This document shows, piece by piece, positions 30,112 through 30,157 of a stretch of 30,157 nt of DNA. Source of the stretch: JAIVGV01 sp035295985. GTDB taxonomy: Bacteria > Acidobacteriota > Blastocatellia > Pyrinomonadales > Pyrinomonadaceae. Within the stretch, counting starts at the first letter, position 1; each line of letters begins with the position of its first letter. The notes beneath the pieces were generated by a model. That model did not search any database. It worked only from the letters and a program-made list of their open reading frames with translations, and was not told the origin of the DNA. The translations under genes were made by a program, and so were the position numbers. Location of the stretch: the NCBI GenBank assembly GCA_035295985.1, contig DATHBT010000193.1:1-30157 (forward strand), read 5' to 3'.

Positions 30112-30157
30112 TCTCACACGACACGAGCGGGCGCGCGAGCGGAGTTAAACGACTCGC

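Overview
The window is about 30 kb of high-GC chromosomal DNA. It most likely comes from an Acidobacteriota genome, perhaps class Blastocatellia. The inference rests on a tandem pair of secreted VWA proteins of the 'VWFA-related acidobacterial' type, a TPR-bearing secretin-like protein beside gspE/gspF, and the overall coding style. No ribosomal marker is present, so the assignment stays an inference.

Layout. Positions 1-3808 (minus) hold a type II secretion/type IV pilus assembly cluster: gspF, gspE and a TPR-secretin-like protein that runs off the window. Positions 4209-7833 (plus) encode three secreted proteins, two of them VWA proteins. Positions 8077-10325 hold corA with a small membrane protein (minus) and a divergent outer-membrane barrel (plus). 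Positions 10444-11781 are a CNNM/CBS ion-transport-type protein.

The centre of interest is 11975-19619 (minus), a compact bacterial microcompartment (BMC) locus. In transcription order it has a BMC-H shell protein, a CoA-acylating aldehyde dehydrogenase with a long tail carrying an encapsulation-peptide-like helix, a BMC-P (EutN/CcmL) vertex protein, an ACT-domain protein with an encapsulation-peptide-like N-terminus, a zinc-ribbon protein with a C-terminal membrane anchor, a UPF0210/DUF711 (PFL-fold) protein, a POTRA protein without a barrel, a small DUF4177-like protein and a second BMC-H. No classical signature enzyme (diol dehydratase, ethanolamine lyase, glycyl-radical enzyme, aldolase), phosphotransacylase or alcohol dehydrogenase is in the window. 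The ACT + DUF711 pair therefore looks like the distinctive content of this compartment.

Positions 19861-26095 carry housekeeping genes: a RodZ-like HTH membrane protein, guaB, a secreted metallo-beta-lactamase-fold hydrolase, a diacylglycerol-kinase-family lipid kinase and an AlaX-type trans-editing protein. A tRNA-Ala(CGC) with a strong promoter and terminator follows. Positions 26530-30053 are a signalling patch: a CheY-like receiver, a PAS-PAS-GAF-STAS (RsbR-like) sensor, a small SmtA-like metallothionein, a CheB C-terminal remnant and a receiver lacking its phospho-acceptor Asp.

Two repeat systems stand out. Inverted pairs of heptanucleotide tandem repeats occupy most intercistronic spacers of the BMC operon, the gspE/secretin spacer and the BMC upstream border. 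The heptamer differs at each place but matches between the two arms. In addition, two roughly 190-200 bp composite palindromes sit in the gaps between convergent genes at 7851-8050 and 22528-22714.
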